A stretch of DNA of 13,630 nucleotides from NCBI RefSeq assembly GCF_036662795.1, contig NZ_JBAFWZ010000044.1, positions 1 to 13,630 of the forward strand, given 5' to 3'. Made by a program: the position numbers and the translations under genes. Of the stretch, positions 1 to 6,653 are shown piece by piece. Position 1 is the stretch's first letter; the number at the start of each line of letters is the position of its first letter. A model generated the notes under the pieces. It was not told the DNA's origin. It saw only the letters and a list, made by a program, of their open reading frames with translations, and searched no databases. The stretch comes from Lysinibacillus_B sp036662795. Its GTDB lineage: Bacteria; Bacillota; Bacilli; Bacillales_A; Planococcaceae.

Positions 1-120
1 TCGAACTAATAAAAACAGGTCAAACCCTTGATATATCAATATTTATAGAGGGAGTCGTATATCAATCCTGCCAAATCGGCTTTTTTGCACTTAAAAACTA
101 TAAGAATAAAATACATTTAC

Positions 121-153
121 CAAAAAGAAACCGTGGCAGGGAATCACCACGGT
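121..153 (-). terminator. Rho-independent terminator after the DUF2339 gene
   Basis: Read on the minus strand, a 7-bp stem (ACCGTGG at 147-153 pairing with CCACGGT at 130-136) with a 10-nt loop is followed by a T-rich stretch (TTCTTTTT). It lies 5 nt past the stop codon of the minus-strand DUF2339 gene. The opposite side is also T-rich (ATTTTTATTTTC), so it may act on plus-strand transcripts entering from the left. Confidence 0.8.
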
Positions 154-158
154 CATTT

Positions 159-2279
159 TTATTTTCTTAACAATCGGTTTGACAGGAGTAATCCTACCCC
201 ACCAACTACAATAAATAGTGCAGATCGAATGAGTAAATCAAGTGCAGAGAGATCAAAGAAAATGAGCTTGAAAATCCCGATGCCGAGCAACGTGAATCCT
301 AAGATTTTTACATCCTGCCAACTTCGTTTAGCTCCTGCTAATAACGCCACACTTGCCGCTGAAAAAATAGTAATAGTATTACCTATCACCCCAACAGAAT
401 AGTCGATCCAGCCATTTAGTCTCATCACTGATAAGATACTCATCATAAGAAGTATAATAAGAACAAAGCCTGTATTTATAAATAGTTCAATTTTTTGAAG
501 AAAGGCTGCCCATTTTTTGTTCAGGAATCCCTTACGATATAAATCAGCAAGAAGTGCAATGATAACAACAGAATACACAACCTTCGCCAAGAAATTCAAT
601 TGCCAATTCGCATCCTCATAATACCCTGTTAGCAATAGCGAAATTAAACTCCCAATACTCCCTACGAGGAGCGCTCCAGGTAAAAACTTTCCAATCCATT
701 TTTCCGGTGTAAACAATGACACTAAAAGCAACAGAAGTATTACAATATATGTTAAGTACGGATAATTAGTAACGTTTGAAATATAGTCAAACTCTAAAGC
801 TATACAATAGATCAAAAAATACACTAGGATTAAGATAGGCAAAATATCCTGAACATGCATCTTCTTCATCCATGATTCAAATCGATTTAGATTTTGTTTT
901 GGACGCTTCACATACATATAGATAATCACCAAATATACGAAAATCATAGCTAGTGACAGATGTTCTATTGTAAAGAACGGATATACTTCGCACACAACTA
1001 TTGTAATAACGGTTATAAAGAAAAATTGCAGGCTATACGAAACCTTCATAATCGATGCTCTTAAACGTAGCCCTAGCATAATCCCCGCGAAGGAGACAAA
1101 ACCAAATAGCAATATTTGAACTTCATTGGACAGATCCAATGTCACAAGCGCAAAAATAAATGCAAGGAACGCAACGGTCCCCGTTACATCTAAAACTCTC
1201 GTACGCTGCTCCTTATAGGCAATATAAGCTACACCACTATAAATGGCTAAGGAGAGTAAAAAGACCACCGTATCAAATGCCATATTTAATGAAATGAGTA
1301 GTAGCGAGAACAATGCGAAAACATTATAGCTAAATAATAACCCCTCATGTGTCTGGCTCCATTTGCTGTTAGGGTTATATACCTTCCACCAGCTATAAAG
1401 ATAAACCGAGATTAATAACACGATTCCTATCGCAAAGTACATATCCGCCCCTTCACTTAACCACCATAGAGCAAGAGCCGATAAGTGTGTGAAGCCGGTC
1501 GTTACATGCAGCGCCACTTGCTGGCAGTGCTTTACAACAACAAACTGAACGGCTGCGAATAATAGTACAACAAACTGGATAATGAGTAGGCCACTGAAAT
1601 CCATATATTCTAGTAAGTAAGGTAATAGAAGTGAAGTAAAAACCACGAAAATTGTTAATACTTCATTCGCCTTGGCATAGCTAATGAAAATACCATATGC
1701 AATGTAAAGAAGCGCAAGGAAAAGTGCAAGATTCAAATGCAAGACATCATATAAAATGGTTCCTGCGGCCGTTGTTAATATCCCGATAATGAATGCACCA
1801 CCATAAAGGGAAATAATGACCGCCTGTGAGCTTTTTTTCTTTTTTTCTAGCACATATGGTAAGGCGATTAAACCTATCGATAGCAAATACGCTAAAGCAA
1901 TTTTCACACTATCGGATAAATAGCCATAATCACTAATAAGCTTTAATCCCCAAAGCACACCAAGTACGAGAATAACCATAAACACTTTTGGCAACGCCCA
2001 AGTAATCGTTTCTTCTAAAGATCGTTGCGGTTCTTGAGCCGTTTCTATATTTTCAGGAGACGGTTCATTACTTATCGTTATAGGACTTGCCTTTGATTTT
2101 CGCTGCGATGGAGTCGGTTTTTTATAAATTGCTTTTGTCTGCTCTGAAATTTGGCTCTTTATTTCTGAGGATTCTACCGCTGTTAAGTAAGCCTCATTTT
2201 TCAGTTGAGACAACTCTTCCCTTAAGCCCCTTACCTCCTCCTCGAGCCTTTCCACCCGCTGTTCTAATTCTCTGTCCAT
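159..2279 (-). CDS. DUF2339 polytopic membrane protein
   Basis: This encodes a large integral membrane protein of 706 residues that matches the general layout of DUF2339 proteins. Residues 1-65 are hydrophilic, with heptad-like coiled coil (ELEQRVERLEEEVRGL, then LREELSQLKNEAY). A Lys/Pro/Ser-rich linker follows to about residue 90. The rest is an almost unbroken run of hydrophobic segments, perhaps 17-20 transmembrane helices, ending in a short basic tail (NRLLRK). The function of the family is unknown; a sensor or scaffold role is only a guess. The frame extends to a GTG at 2286-2288, but that codon lies inside the ribosome binding site AGGTGA, which sits 5 nt before the ATG at 2277-2279, so the ATG is chosen. 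The gene has its own good promoter and ends at a strong terminator, so it is probably transcribed alone. Confidence 0.85.
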   Translation of the reverse strand: MDRELEQRVERLEEEVRGLREELSQLKNEAYLTAVESSEIKSQISEQTKAIYKKPTPSQRKSKASPITISNEPSPENIETAQEPQRSLEETITWALPKVFMVILVLGVLWGLKLISDYGYLSDSVKIALAYLLSIGLIALPYVLEKKKKSSQAVIISLYGGAFIIGILTTAAGTILYDVLHLNLALFLALLYIAYGIFISYAKANEVLTIFVVFTSLLLPYLLEYMDFSGLLIIQFVVLLFAAVQFVVVKHCQQVALHVTTGFTHLSALALWWLSEGADMYFAIGIVLLISVYLYSWWKVYNPNSKWSQTHEGLLFSYNVFALFSLLLISLNMAFDTVVFLLSLAIYSGVAYIAYKEQRTRVLDVTGTVAFLAFIFALVTLDLSNEVQILLFGFVSFAGIMLGLRLRASIMKVSYSLQFFFITVITIVVCEVYPFFTIEHLSLAMIFVYLVIIYMYVKRPKQNLNRFESWMKKMHVQDILPILILVYFLIYCIALEFDYISNVTNYPYLTYIVILLLLLVSLFTPEKWIGKFLPGALLVGSIGSLISLLLTGYYEDANWQLNFLAKVVYSVVIIALLADLYRKGFLNKKWAAFLQKIELFINTGFVLIILLMMSILSVMRLNGWIDYSVGVIGNTITIFSAASVALLAGAKRSWQDVKILGFTLLGIGIFKLIFFDLSALDLLIRSALFIVVGGVGLLLSNRLLRK

Positions 2280-2312
2280 CGTGTTCACCTACATTCAATT
2301 AGATTCCTTCAC

Positions 2313-2341
2313 ACTATACTATATGTTTATTTTAGTGTAAA
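2313..2341 (-). promoter_or_regulatory. Sigma-A promoter of the DUF2339 gene
   Basis: On the minus strand a -35 box TTTACA (2336-2341) and a -10 box TATAGT (2313-2318) are separated by exactly 17 bp, each matching 5 of 6 consensus bases. The start codon lies about 34 nt past the -10 box. The -35 box is contained in a 16-bp perfect palindrome, so a regulator is likely. Confidence 0.65.
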
Positions 2342-2349
2342 TTTACACT
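2334..2349. promoter_or_regulatory. Perfect 16-bp palindrome over the -35 box, putative operator
   Basis: AGTGTAAATTTACACT is a perfect inverted repeat that contains the -35 hexamer of the DUF2339 promoter, the position expected for a repressor site. A further half-site AAGTGTAA lies at 2356-2363 and can pair instead with TTACACTT (2343-2350). It is not a GlnR/TnrA box: that motif spans 17 bp and this core (TGTAAATTTACA) only 12. No known operator was recognised. Confidence 0.5.
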
Positions 2350-2353
2350 TTTA

Positions 2354-2842
2354 TCAAGTGTAATCTAAAGCTAGCTGGTTATCAATAATTTCGAGCACAC
2401 CCTTGTTCGGGTCATGAACAAAGTCGTACCAATCTAATCCTTTGTCTCCTATTTCATCTGTCATTACATCCAATGTAAGGTTTAATTTTCGTAAATTAGT
2501 TTGCAGTTCATTTAATTCCTGTTCATTTAGCGATTGTATTTTACCCAGCTGATGGCCTGTGTTCAGTAGTAATAATGATAATTCCTCGTGTTTAATATTT
2601 AAAGAGAAGTCAGATATTTTACTAGATTGCATCAAGGCAAAATCGGAGTCCGCATAAGCATGCAATTCCTCCTGTGTCATTCCGGACAGCAGGCTCACAT
2701 ACTCTGCTACTTCCGAAACTTCATTTCCATAAAGCTGCCCTAGCTCTCGTTTCAATTGTATGGTTTGAGCGTAAAAGTTTATGCATAAACCAATTACGGT
2801 CACAAGCACAGCAGCAACGATTATTTTCCAACCTACTTTCAT
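2354..2842 (-). CDS. Small membrane-anchored hypothetical protein
   Basis: The family is not recognised. The 162-residue product begins MKVGWK, followed by one hydrophobic segment (about residues 5-25) that looks like a signal anchor or uncleaved signal peptide without a lipobox. The remainder is hydrophilic, mostly helical and rich in Glu, Leu and Gln, so it probably lies outside the membrane. The frame extends 9 nt to a GTG at 2849-2851, but that codon directly abuts the AAGGGAA ribosome binding site, whereas the ATG at 2840-2842 lies 11 nt past AAGGG and starts with the expected Met-Lys. It lies upstream of the DUF2339 gene in the same direction with a gap of about 75 nt. That gap holds a separate promoter, so the two are neighbours but not clearly an operon. 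Confidence 0.7.
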   Translation of the reverse strand: MKVGWKIIVAAVLVTVIGLCINFYAQTIQLKRELGQLYGNEVSEVAEYVSLLSGMTQEELHAYADSDFALMQSSKISDFSLNIKHEELSLLLLNTGHQLGKIQSLNEQELNELQTNLRKLNLTLDVMTDEIGDKGLDWYDFVHDPNKGVLEIIDNQLALDYT

Positions 2843-2993
2843 TAAGCACACTTCCCTTCACTATATTCCATATCCTAATATTACCATGTTATCTTTTCTT
2901 GTGAAATCTTAGTCTACTGCTTTTTGTCCCTCTTCCCCCTCTTGTTTAATTTAAAATCGACAGGGACATAATAGGATAAAAAGGCGTGATTAT

Positions 2994-3281
2994 TTGAAAT
3001 TTTTATTAGTAATCGCTAGTATTGTTGTTCCTTTTGCTATGGTACAGTTAAAATTCAAAAGTAATGGATTCAACATCACTTTTAATATTGCGGCCGTTTT
3101 ATCCGCCATTATTTTTGGCAGTATTGCATCAACATCTATTTATCAAATCATTGTAGATAACGCTGTTTTTATGACGACGATTCACGCCATATTTTTAAAT
3201 CCTATTTTTTTGGTGACCGGTGCTTATCTCGGGCTTTATGTTATCTATCGATTAATGAGGCTAACCTATGAAGAAAGATGA
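2994..3281 (+). CDS. Small membrane protein, hypothetical, TTG start
   Basis: This is a 95-residue, strongly hydrophobic protein with probably three transmembrane segments (about 1-17, 28-52 and 65-88). It ends in a basic/polar tail (YRLMRLTYEER) that should face the cytoplasm. Function and family are not recognised. The TTG start is preceded by AAGGCGTG at a spacing of 5 nt and gives a natural Met-Lys-Phe N-terminus; the next in-frame ATG (residue 16) would cut the first membrane segment, so TTG is preferred. Just after the stop, a very short GC hairpin followed by TTTTT (about 3292-3307) could be a weak terminator. A CATAAT element near 2968 could be its -10 box, but no convincing -35 box was found. 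Confidence 0.7.
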   Translation: MKFLLVIASIVVPFAMVQLKFKSNGFNITFNIAAVLSAIIFGSIASTSIYQIIVDNAVFMTTIHAIFLNPIFLVTGAYLGLYVIYRLMRLTYEER

Positions 3282-3380
3282 TGTCCGTAACGGCTCCTTC
3301 GAGTTTTTCTATTGTATTCGTTCATAGCCTTGAGGTACTTTTCTTATGGAATAATGTTTAAAAACATTCGGGGGTATCTG

Positions 3381-3524
3381 ATGGAGATTCTTTGGAATAT
3401 TTCTGTTGTTGTTGCTGCTGGTGCCTTTGTTATTGCTACTATAGCTATCGTAATTGCTAAAAATTATGAATCTAAATTAAAGGAACTAGAAAAACGTATC
3501 GAAGAGCTTGAAAACAAAGAGTAA
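3381..3524 (+). CDS. 47-residue single-pass membrane protein with C-terminal coiled coil
   Basis: The product is 47 residues: MEILWN, one hydrophobic segment (about 7-27, rich in Val, Ala and Ile), then a charged amphipathic helix with heptad spacing (KLKELEKRIEELENKE). The layout recalls the N-terminal part of DUF948-type small membrane proteins, but the similarity is weak and no family is claimed. The frame is open further upstream to 3312, but only the ATG at 3381 has a ribosome binding site (GGGGGT, 6 nt before), and the upstream peptide is not protein-like. A strong terminator follows at 3575-3602. The role is unknown; a small membrane scaffold or modulator is possible. Confidence 0.65.
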   Translation: MEILWNISVVVAAGAFVIATIAIVIAKNYESKLKELEKRIEELENKE

Positions 3525-3573
3525 TATATACAAAAAGTGAAAGAGCTATTGTTAAACAGCATTTCCAAATAGA

Positions 3574-3602
3574 AAAAACCTTCCACATAAGGAGGGTTTT
3601 TT
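3574..3602. terminator. Bidirectional terminator between convergent genes
   Basis: AAAAAACCTTCC (3574-3585), a 6-nt loop (ACATAA) and GGAGGGTTTTT (3592-3602) form a stem of about 11 bp with one T-G wobble. The A-run and T-run at its ends make it functional in both directions. It serves the 47-residue plus-strand gene and the converging minus-strand gene that ends at 3655. Confidence 0.85.
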
Positions 3603-3654
3603 AAGATTTTTAGTACAACATGAAGTGTATTGGGATTAAAAATGTGTCTCTTAC

Positions 3655-4206
3655 TTATCTCAATGGCTCAATCGTTTCAAGCCGTCCTTCGTTAGGAGTT
3701 CGTTTATTCCAAACAAAACTAATCAAATACTGTTGATTTTCCTCAACTAATTGAAATTCATTATAAGAAACGCTAACTCTTTGATCATCAAATACTAAAT
3801 AATATTTTCTTTCCTCTTGTAGCTTCTGATCCACCTCAAATATTCCACTAGTAGATACTTCAAGGGATTGATAGCCTGTTATAAAAACAATACCAATGAT
3901 TGATACTACTACTAATCCTGCCAGCGTACTTGTTTTTAAACTCATCTTTTGTTTTCCCCTTCCTAATAAGTATTTAATTAGAAAGTACAAGTAAATAAGA
4001 AACAGAACCGGCACAACAAATAGCGCAATAGTAGCTGGTACGAACATTAATTCATGGAGATTATAATTAAAATCTGCAATTGCTTGAATTCTACCAAGTT
4101 GAAACCCTATAAATCCTGAATAAATAAGTCCTAATAACCAATACAAAGTTAACTTTTGAGCTTTATATAATTTTTGAACATGTCTGTCTTTGCCATTTAT
4201 ATTCAT
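3655..4206 (-). CDS. Three-segment membrane protein, hypothetical
   Basis: The 183-residue product is not recognised. It has a basic N-terminus (KDRHVQKLYKAQK), hydrophobic segments at about 19-38, 55-80 and 96-112, a basic loop between the second and third (LGRGKQKMSLK), and a C-terminal domain of about 70 residues. That domain is rich in Glu and aromatic residues, looks like beta-strand and is likely extracytoplasmic. ATG start with GGGAG 6 nt before. A 14-bp perfect palindrome (GTAAAATATTTTAC, 4230-4243) lies about 25 nt upstream and could be an operator or promoter element. The gene is convergent with the plus-strand pair and shares their terminator. Confidence 0.7.
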   Translation of the reverse strand: MNINGKDRHVQKLYKAQKLTLYWLLGLIYSGFIGFQLGRIQAIADFNYNLHELMFVPATIALFVVPVLFLIYLYFLIKYLLGRGKQKMSLKTSTLAGLVVVSIIGIVFITGYQSLEVSTSGIFEVDQKLQEERKYYLVFDDQRVSVSYNEFQLVEENQQYLISFVWNKRTPNEGRLETIEPLR

Positions 4207-4229
4207 TAACTTCTCCCACTAAAATAAAT

Positions 4230-4243
4230 GTAAAATATTTTAC
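4230..4243. promoter_or_regulatory. 14-bp AT-rich palindrome upstream of a membrane protein gene
   Basis: GTAAAATATTTTAC is a perfect inverted repeat 24 nt upstream of the start codon at 4206. A second, looser inverted repeat (TAGCT and AGCTA, 4256-4271) lies further upstream. No convincing sigma-A boxes could be placed with it, so a regulatory role is only suggested by position; AT-rich palindromes also arise by chance. Confidence 0.3.
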
Positions 4244-4321
4244 TACCATGTACGTTAGCTGAAAAAAGCTACAATTTCACATTTCAATTACACCTATCGA
4301 ATATTTCTAAATGTATTGGGA

Positions 4322-4565
4322 AGAGGCTGGGACAAAACCCGAAAACACCATTTTTCTCAACGAAAAATGGTGTTTTCTTAGTATGGAGAAAATTGATTTC
4401 CGTTCCGGGGACGCTTTCCGGGGGCACGGCCTGAGCCTGTAGTCTCAGGCGTCGTGCTGTTCCCCCAGGAGTCGCCCCTTCTCTACAATCAATTTATGAA
4501 GTAGCAAATTCTTACTATAGGTGTTCCTTGATTTCTATAAAATCTTTACTTATGTCCCAGCCTCT
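4322..4565. repeat. MITE-like dispersed element with 13-bp terminal inverted repeats
   Basis: The element fills most of the gene-free 4207-4648 stretch. It starts with AGAGGCTGGGACA (4322-4334) and ends with its exact reverse complement (4553-4565). Inside are a 16-bp perfect hairpin with a 5-nt loop (4341-4356 with 4362-4377) and a large GC-rich imperfect palindrome (4407-4478) built from GGGGG/CCCCC, CACG/CGTG and GCCTGAG/CTCAGGC arms. The palindrome is flanked by AAATTGATT (4390-4398) and its complement (4487-4495). There is no coding potential and no clear target duplication. Sequences ending in GGCTGGGACA are familiar as dispersed intergenic repeats in Firmicutes; that this is such a copy is inferred from structure and recollection. 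It lies 83 bp past glnA and may act as its transcription barrier. Confidence 0.75.
4341..4377. repeat. Perfect 16-bp hairpin inside the MITE-like element
   Basis: GAAAACACCATTTTTC, loop TCAAC, GAAAAATGGTGTTTTC. On the minus strand, glnA read-through would form this stem and then meet GGGTTTTG, so it may work as a terminator for glnA, which has no better one close by. On the plus strand the tail is TTA, giving little termination. Confidence 0.6.
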
Positions 4566-4648
4566 AAAAATAACTCGTTTTAATGCTACACATTTCATAA
4601 AGAATAGCATTGTAATAAGCGAATTACGTTTACATTTGACTTTTATAA

Positions 4649-5983
4649 TTAATACATTTTCATGTATTGGTCACGTTCCCATTGGTGTACTTGTGTACGG
4701 AACATTTCACATTCAATTTCTTTTGCTTCTTTGAAGTTTTCGTAAATGTGTTCACCTAGTGCTTTTTTCGATACTTCATCAGCTGCTAAAAGCTTAAGTG
4801 CATCGTCTAAAGATGATGGTAAGTTATCGATTCCGTTTGCTTTACGCTCTGTTTCGTTCATTACATAAATGTTACGGTTGATCGCTGGTGGTGGAGTCAT
4901 TTTTTGACGAATACCTTCAAGACCAGCTTCTAAAATAACCGCCATAGCTAAGTAAGGGTTAGCAGATGGGTCCACCGAACGTACTTCTACACGAGTTGAT
5001 ACACCACGTGAAGATGGGATACGAATAAGCGGCGAACGGTTTTGTGCTGACCATGCTACGTAACATGGTGCCTCGTAGCCTGGAACTAGACGTTTGTATG
5101 AGTTGATTGTTGGGTTGATTACTGCTGTAAAGCCTTTTACGTGCTCCAGGACACCAGCCATAAATTGCATTGCCGTTTGTGATAAACCAAGCTCAGTTGA
5201 TTCGTCATAGAATGCATTTTCTTTTCCTTTGAATAGAGAAACGTTAAAGTGCATACCTGACCCTGCTTCACCAAATAATGGCTTTGGCATGAATGTAGCA
5301 TGTAGGCCGTGCTTGCGTGCAATTGTTTTAACTACAAGCTTGAATGTTTGGATGTTGTCACATGCAGAAATAGCGTCTGCATATTTAAAATCAATTTCGT
5401 GTTGACCAGGAGCTACCTCATGGTGAGATGCTTCTATTTCAAAGCCCATTTCCTCAAGCTCTAACACGATATCACGACGGCAGTTTTCACCTAGATCTGT
5501 TGGGGCTAAGTCAAAGTAACCACCATGGTCATTTACTTCTAAAGTTGGCTCGCCTTTTTCATCAAGCTTGAATAAGAAGAATTCTGGCTCTGGTCCAAGA
5601 TTGAAGTCTGTAAAGCCTAGCTCTTCCATCTCTTTTAAAACACGTTTTAGGTTTGAACGTGGATCTCCTGCAAAAGGTGTGCCATCTGGACGAGCGATGT
5701 CACAGATAAAACGTGCCACTTTACCTTTTTCAGCAGTCCATGGGAATACCATGAAAGTGTCTAAGTCTGGGAATAGATACATGTCAGACTCTTCGATACG
5801 AACAAAGCCTTCAATTGAAGAACCATCGAACATCATTTTGTTGTCTAACGCTTTATCTAATTGACTTACTGGAATTTCAACATTTTTGATTGTTCCTAAA
5901 ATGTCCGTAAATTGTAAACGGATGAATTTTACTTCTTGTTCTTGCACTAGACGTTTAATATTGTCTTTTGTGTATTGACCCAC
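4649..5983 (-). CDS. glnA: Glutamine synthetase, type I-alpha
   Basis: It joins ammonia and glutamate to glutamine using ATP, in the cytoplasm, as a dodecamer. The 444-residue sequence closely follows Bacillus GlnA. Visible are the beta-grasp N-terminus, EPEFFLF (metal-binding E132 and E134), E189 and E196 (HHEVAPGQHEIDF), GSGMHFN (H245), the glutamate flap VPGYEAP (E304) and NRSPLIRIP. R62 (GFVRIEESD), tied to feedback inhibition in B. subtilis, is present. The adenylylation tyrosine region of type I-beta enzymes is absent. The start is the GTG at 5981-5983, 11 nt past AGGAG: this gives the standard numbering and length, while the upstream in-frame GTG (5993-5995) overlaps that AGGAG. It is second in the glnR-glnA operon, 64 nt after glnR. 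Known feedback-inhibited GlnA also activates GlnR and traps TnrA. Confidence 0.97.
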   Translation of the reverse strand: MGQYTKDNIKRLVQEQEVKFIRLQFTDILGTIKNVEIPVSQLDKALDNKMMFDGSSIEGFVRIEESDMYLFPDLDTFMVFPWTAEKGKVARFICDIARPDGTPFAGDPRSNLKRVLKEMEELGFTDFNLGPEPEFFLFKLDEKGEPTLEVNDHGGYFDLAPTDLGENCRRDIVLELEEMGFEIEASHHEVAPGQHEIDFKYADAISACDNIQTFKLVVKTIARKHGLHATFMPKPLFGEAGSGMHFNVSLFKGKENAFYDESTELGLSQTAMQFMAGVLEHVKGFTAVINPTINSYKRLVPGYEAPCYVAWSAQNRSPLIRIPSSRGVSTRVEVRSVDPSANPYLAMAVILEAGLEGIRQKMTPPPAINRNIYVMNETERKANGIDNLPSSLDDALKLLAADEVSKKALGEHIYENFKEAKEIECEMFRTQVHQWERDQYMKMY

Positions 5984-6047
5984 AGTTTTCCACACTCCTA
6001 AATTTTTCGGCTACAAGGTTGTCCCTTGAAATGTATAATTCACACAC

Positions 6048-6428
6048 TTATTGATAAAAGCGTGATAAATCCCCTTGTCGAATTGACGTTTTTTGCATCC
6101 GCTGCGCCTGACGCATCTCCTCACGCAAAATTTTACGTAGTTCGCCATCTGTTATTTCCTTAGCTTGGGCTTGTAAGGCCGGATCATTTTTCATTGAGAA
6201 CACTTTTTTGATGCCTGCCATGTTGACACCCTGCTCTAGCATATCTTTAATTTCTAATAAAGTGTCGACGTCATTAAGCGAGAACATACGTCGATTTCCT
6301 TCTGTACGGTGTGGCTGAATTAATTCATGCTCTTCGTAATAGCGAATTTGACGCGCCGTTAATTCTGTTAGTTGCATAACAATGCTGATAGGCAAAAGCG
6401 GCATCGTTCTACGAATTTCACTACTCAT
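6048..6428 (-). CDS. glnR: MerR-family nitrogen repressor GlnR
   Basis: This is the repressor of its own glnR-glnA operon; it binds DNA when activated by feedback-inhibited glutamine synthetase. The 126-residue product has a MerR winged-helix domain at about residues 14-80, with LTARQIRYYEEHELIQPHR (recognition helix and wing start) and NRRMFSLNDV typical of GlnR/TnrA. A short helical C-terminus ends in the family's characteristic GDLSRF motif (here RQGDLSRFYQ), involved in autoinhibition in B. subtilis GlnR. The start is the ATG at 6426-6428, about 6 nt after GGGAGGTGG; the frame runs upstream to an ATG at 6449, but that would place the ribosome binding site inside the gene. Two GlnR boxes lie in its promoter, which shows autoregulation directly. 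Confidence 0.95.
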   Translation of the reverse strand: MSSEIRRTMPLLPISIVMQLTELTARQIRYYEEHELIQPHRTEGNRRMFSLNDVDTLLEIKDMLEQGVNMAGIKKVFSMKNDPALQAQAKEITDGELRKILREEMRQAQRMQKTSIRQGDLSRFYQ

Positions 6429-6452
6429 ATTAATCCACCTCCCTTGCATTTA

Positions 6453-6481
6453 ATTCTACTCTCTGTCACGAACGGTGTCAA
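6453..6481 (-). promoter_or_regulatory. Sigma-A promoter of glnR-glnA
   Basis: On the minus strand, TTGACA (6476-6481, perfect -35) and TAGAAT (6453-6458, -10, 5 of 6) are spaced by 17 bp. Transcription should start near 6446, leaving a leader of about 20 nt with GGGAGGTGG before the glnR ATG. The downstream GlnR box covers the -35 box and spacer. Confidence 0.88.
6464..6480. promoter_or_regulatory. GlnR box 2, overlapping the -35 box
   Basis: On the minus strand TGACACCGTTCGTGACA fits the GlnR/TnrA consensus TGTNA-N7-TNACA at all fixed positions but the third. It shares five bases with the -35 hexamer. It is separated from box 1 by 6 bp, so the box centres are 23 bp apart (about two helical turns), as expected for cooperative GlnR binding at the glnRA promoter. 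Confidence 0.75.
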
Positions 6482-6486
6482 CGTAA

Positions 6487-6503
6487 TGTTAGAAAAACTA
6501 ACA
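6487..6503. promoter_or_regulatory. GlnR box 1, perfect consensus
   Basis: On the minus strand TGTTAGTTTTTCTAACA matches TGTNA-N7-TNACA at every fixed position and is almost fully palindromic (TGTTAG/CTAACA). It lies just upstream of the -35 box, the place of the first GlnR operator in B. subtilis glnRA. Confidence 0.88.
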
Positions 6504-6623
6504 CAAAGAAGAAAAAATAGATAATCTAGCTCATAAAAGAGAAAATCCTTTCTTCTTTTTGCTAAATCACATGCACTAAAATGACCGTTCACTCTTTTAT
6601 TAATGTTTGCCTATGTGTGGGAG

Positions 6624-6653
6624 CAAAAATAATACGCATCTTATTCAGATGCG
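6624..6653 (-). terminator. Terminator overlapping the stop codon of the 184-residue protein gene
   Basis: On the minus strand CGCATCT (6647-6653), loop GAATA and AGATGCG (6635-6641) form a 7-bp stem followed by TATTATTTTT. The stem includes the last sense codons and the TAA stop, so translation would compete with hairpin formation. It separates this gene from the glnR promoter region downstream. Confidence 0.75.

Noticed and set aside
85..402. Plus-strand 105-codon frame
   Set aside because: It lies mostly antisense to the DUF2339 gene, runs through the terminator and has no ribosome binding site.
2334..2349. GlnR/TnrA box upstream of the DUF2339 gene
   Set aside because: The TGT...ACA core spans 12 bp, not the 17 bp required by TGTNA-N7-TNACA.
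4528..4734. Plus-strand 68-codon frame
   Set aside because: It spans the end of the MITE-like element and the antisense of the glnA C-terminus; no start signal.
5137..5864. Alternative frames inside glnA (minus 5137-5322 and plus 5568-5864)
   Set aside because: They are shadows of a highly conserved enzyme gene with no independent start signals.
6000..6047. Attenuator between glnR and glnA (CAAGG/CCTTG hairpin)
   Set aside because: The stem is only 5 bp and no T-run follows; probably no function.
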